Part shown: piece after piece, positions 63,911-64,000 of the stretch | Numbering within the stretch: position 1 is the stretch's first letter | Layout: the number at the start of each line of letters is the position of its first letter | Origin: Halichondria panicea | Taxonomy: Eukaryota; Porifera; Demospongiae; Suberitida; Halichondriidae | Direction of reading: 5' to 3' | DNA length: 64,000 nt | Assembly: GCF_963675165.1 (NCBI RefSeq) | Contig: NC_087382.1 | Location: forward strand, 7,426,315 to 7,490,314 | Made by a program: the position numbers and the translations under genes | Notes under the pieces: model-generated | Told to the model about the DNA's origin: nothing | Databases searched by the model: none | The model's input: only the letters and a program-made list of their open reading frames with translations

Positions 63911-63938
63911 CTATAATATTATAGCTAGCTATAGCTAG
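63911..63938. repeat. Two abutting perfect 14-bp palindromes
   Basis: CTATAATATTATAG (63911-63924) is directly followed by CTAGCTATAGCTAG (63925-63938). Each is its own reverse complement. The TAGCTATAGCTA type is the kind of low-complexity palindrome I associate with sponge non-coding DNA (recollection, not verified). Confidence 0.7.
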
Positions 63939-64000
63939 AGACAGAGCTGTACATTTGGTTGCAGCAGCTATATTTCTTTCTGATAGAGTCTACACTAGCA

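Larger units (their letters stand above)
63509..64000. other. AT-rich non-coding flank upstream of the giant exon
   Basis: About 490 bp that leave the repeat frame. It is visibly more AT-rich than the exon and carries no recognisable gene, tRNA or transposon. It contains the splice acceptor, tentative leader exons, a small hairpin at 63752-63771 and two abutting palindromes at 63911-63938. On the plus strand, CAAGTAAGT near 63637 looks like a splice donor, but no supporting exon was seen. Confidence 0.6.

Noticed and set aside
1-64000. CRISPR array, tRNA, rRNA, transposon or integron
   Set aside because: The periodicity of about 372 bp is protein-coding and diverged, with no short identical repeats with spacers. 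No tRNA/rRNA-like folds, transposase motifs or terminal repeats were seen.

Overview
This window is almost entirely one protein-coding exon. On the minus strand a single reading frame (codons whose lowest coordinate is divisible by three) runs from a probable 3' splice site near 63509 down to the left edge at position 1, where it is still open. That is about 63.5 kb and at least 21,169 codons. I see no intron, stop or frameshift in the stretches I translated, and conserved motifs sit in the same frame at anchors spread over the whole window. The N-terminal leader is upstream on the minus strand (63.5-64 kb or beyond), and the C-terminus lies outside the window. No other gene, tRNA, rRNA, mobile element or CRISPR array is supported.

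The protein is a tandem array of one beta-sandwich-like module of about 124 residues (372 bp). I count 171 copies. A unit opens with a D-x-T-x-P-x-L-x-S-F-x-L-D-L-N motif, continues with G-x-L-x-L-T-F-S-E-P-V-N, I-T-L-Q, Y-T-L-T-G-G and D-L-N-x-I-K, and ends with L-A-T-S-x-x-N-T-Y-L-S and D-M-A-G-N-P-V. The pattern recalls bacterial Ig-like (Big_5/SwmB-type) modules. The D-L-N-x-I-K...L-A-T-S segment looks like a family-specific addition. Abundant N-x-S/T sequons and paired cysteines suggest a secreted or cell-surface protein.

The array has a second, larger periodicity. Every 23 units (8,511-8,625 bp, mean 8,569 bp) the pattern repeats, giving six complete super-repeats plus a partial one at each end. 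Each super-repeat starts with a marker unit carrying a D-V-L-A-I-T-D-G-K-A-like motif. Each also carries two doublets of cysteine-bearing units, at unit positions 8+9 and 20+21. The doublets therefore alternate at about 4.5 kb (12 units) and 4.07 kb (11 units) along the whole window. Super-repeat copies are strongly diverged from each other yet keep frame, unit count and cysteine placement, so this looks like an old, selectively maintained architecture and not a recent or artefactual expansion.

Organism: a eukaryote, most likely an early-branching metazoan such as a demosponge. The reasons are a probable intron acceptor with in-frame stop just upstream, sequon-rich extracellular sequence, moderate GC in the exon and an AT-rich flank with TAGCTATAGCTA-type palindromes. 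The taxon is an inference with low confidence. The 500 bp beyond the exon (63509-64000) hold only tentative leader exons, palindromes and a small hairpin.
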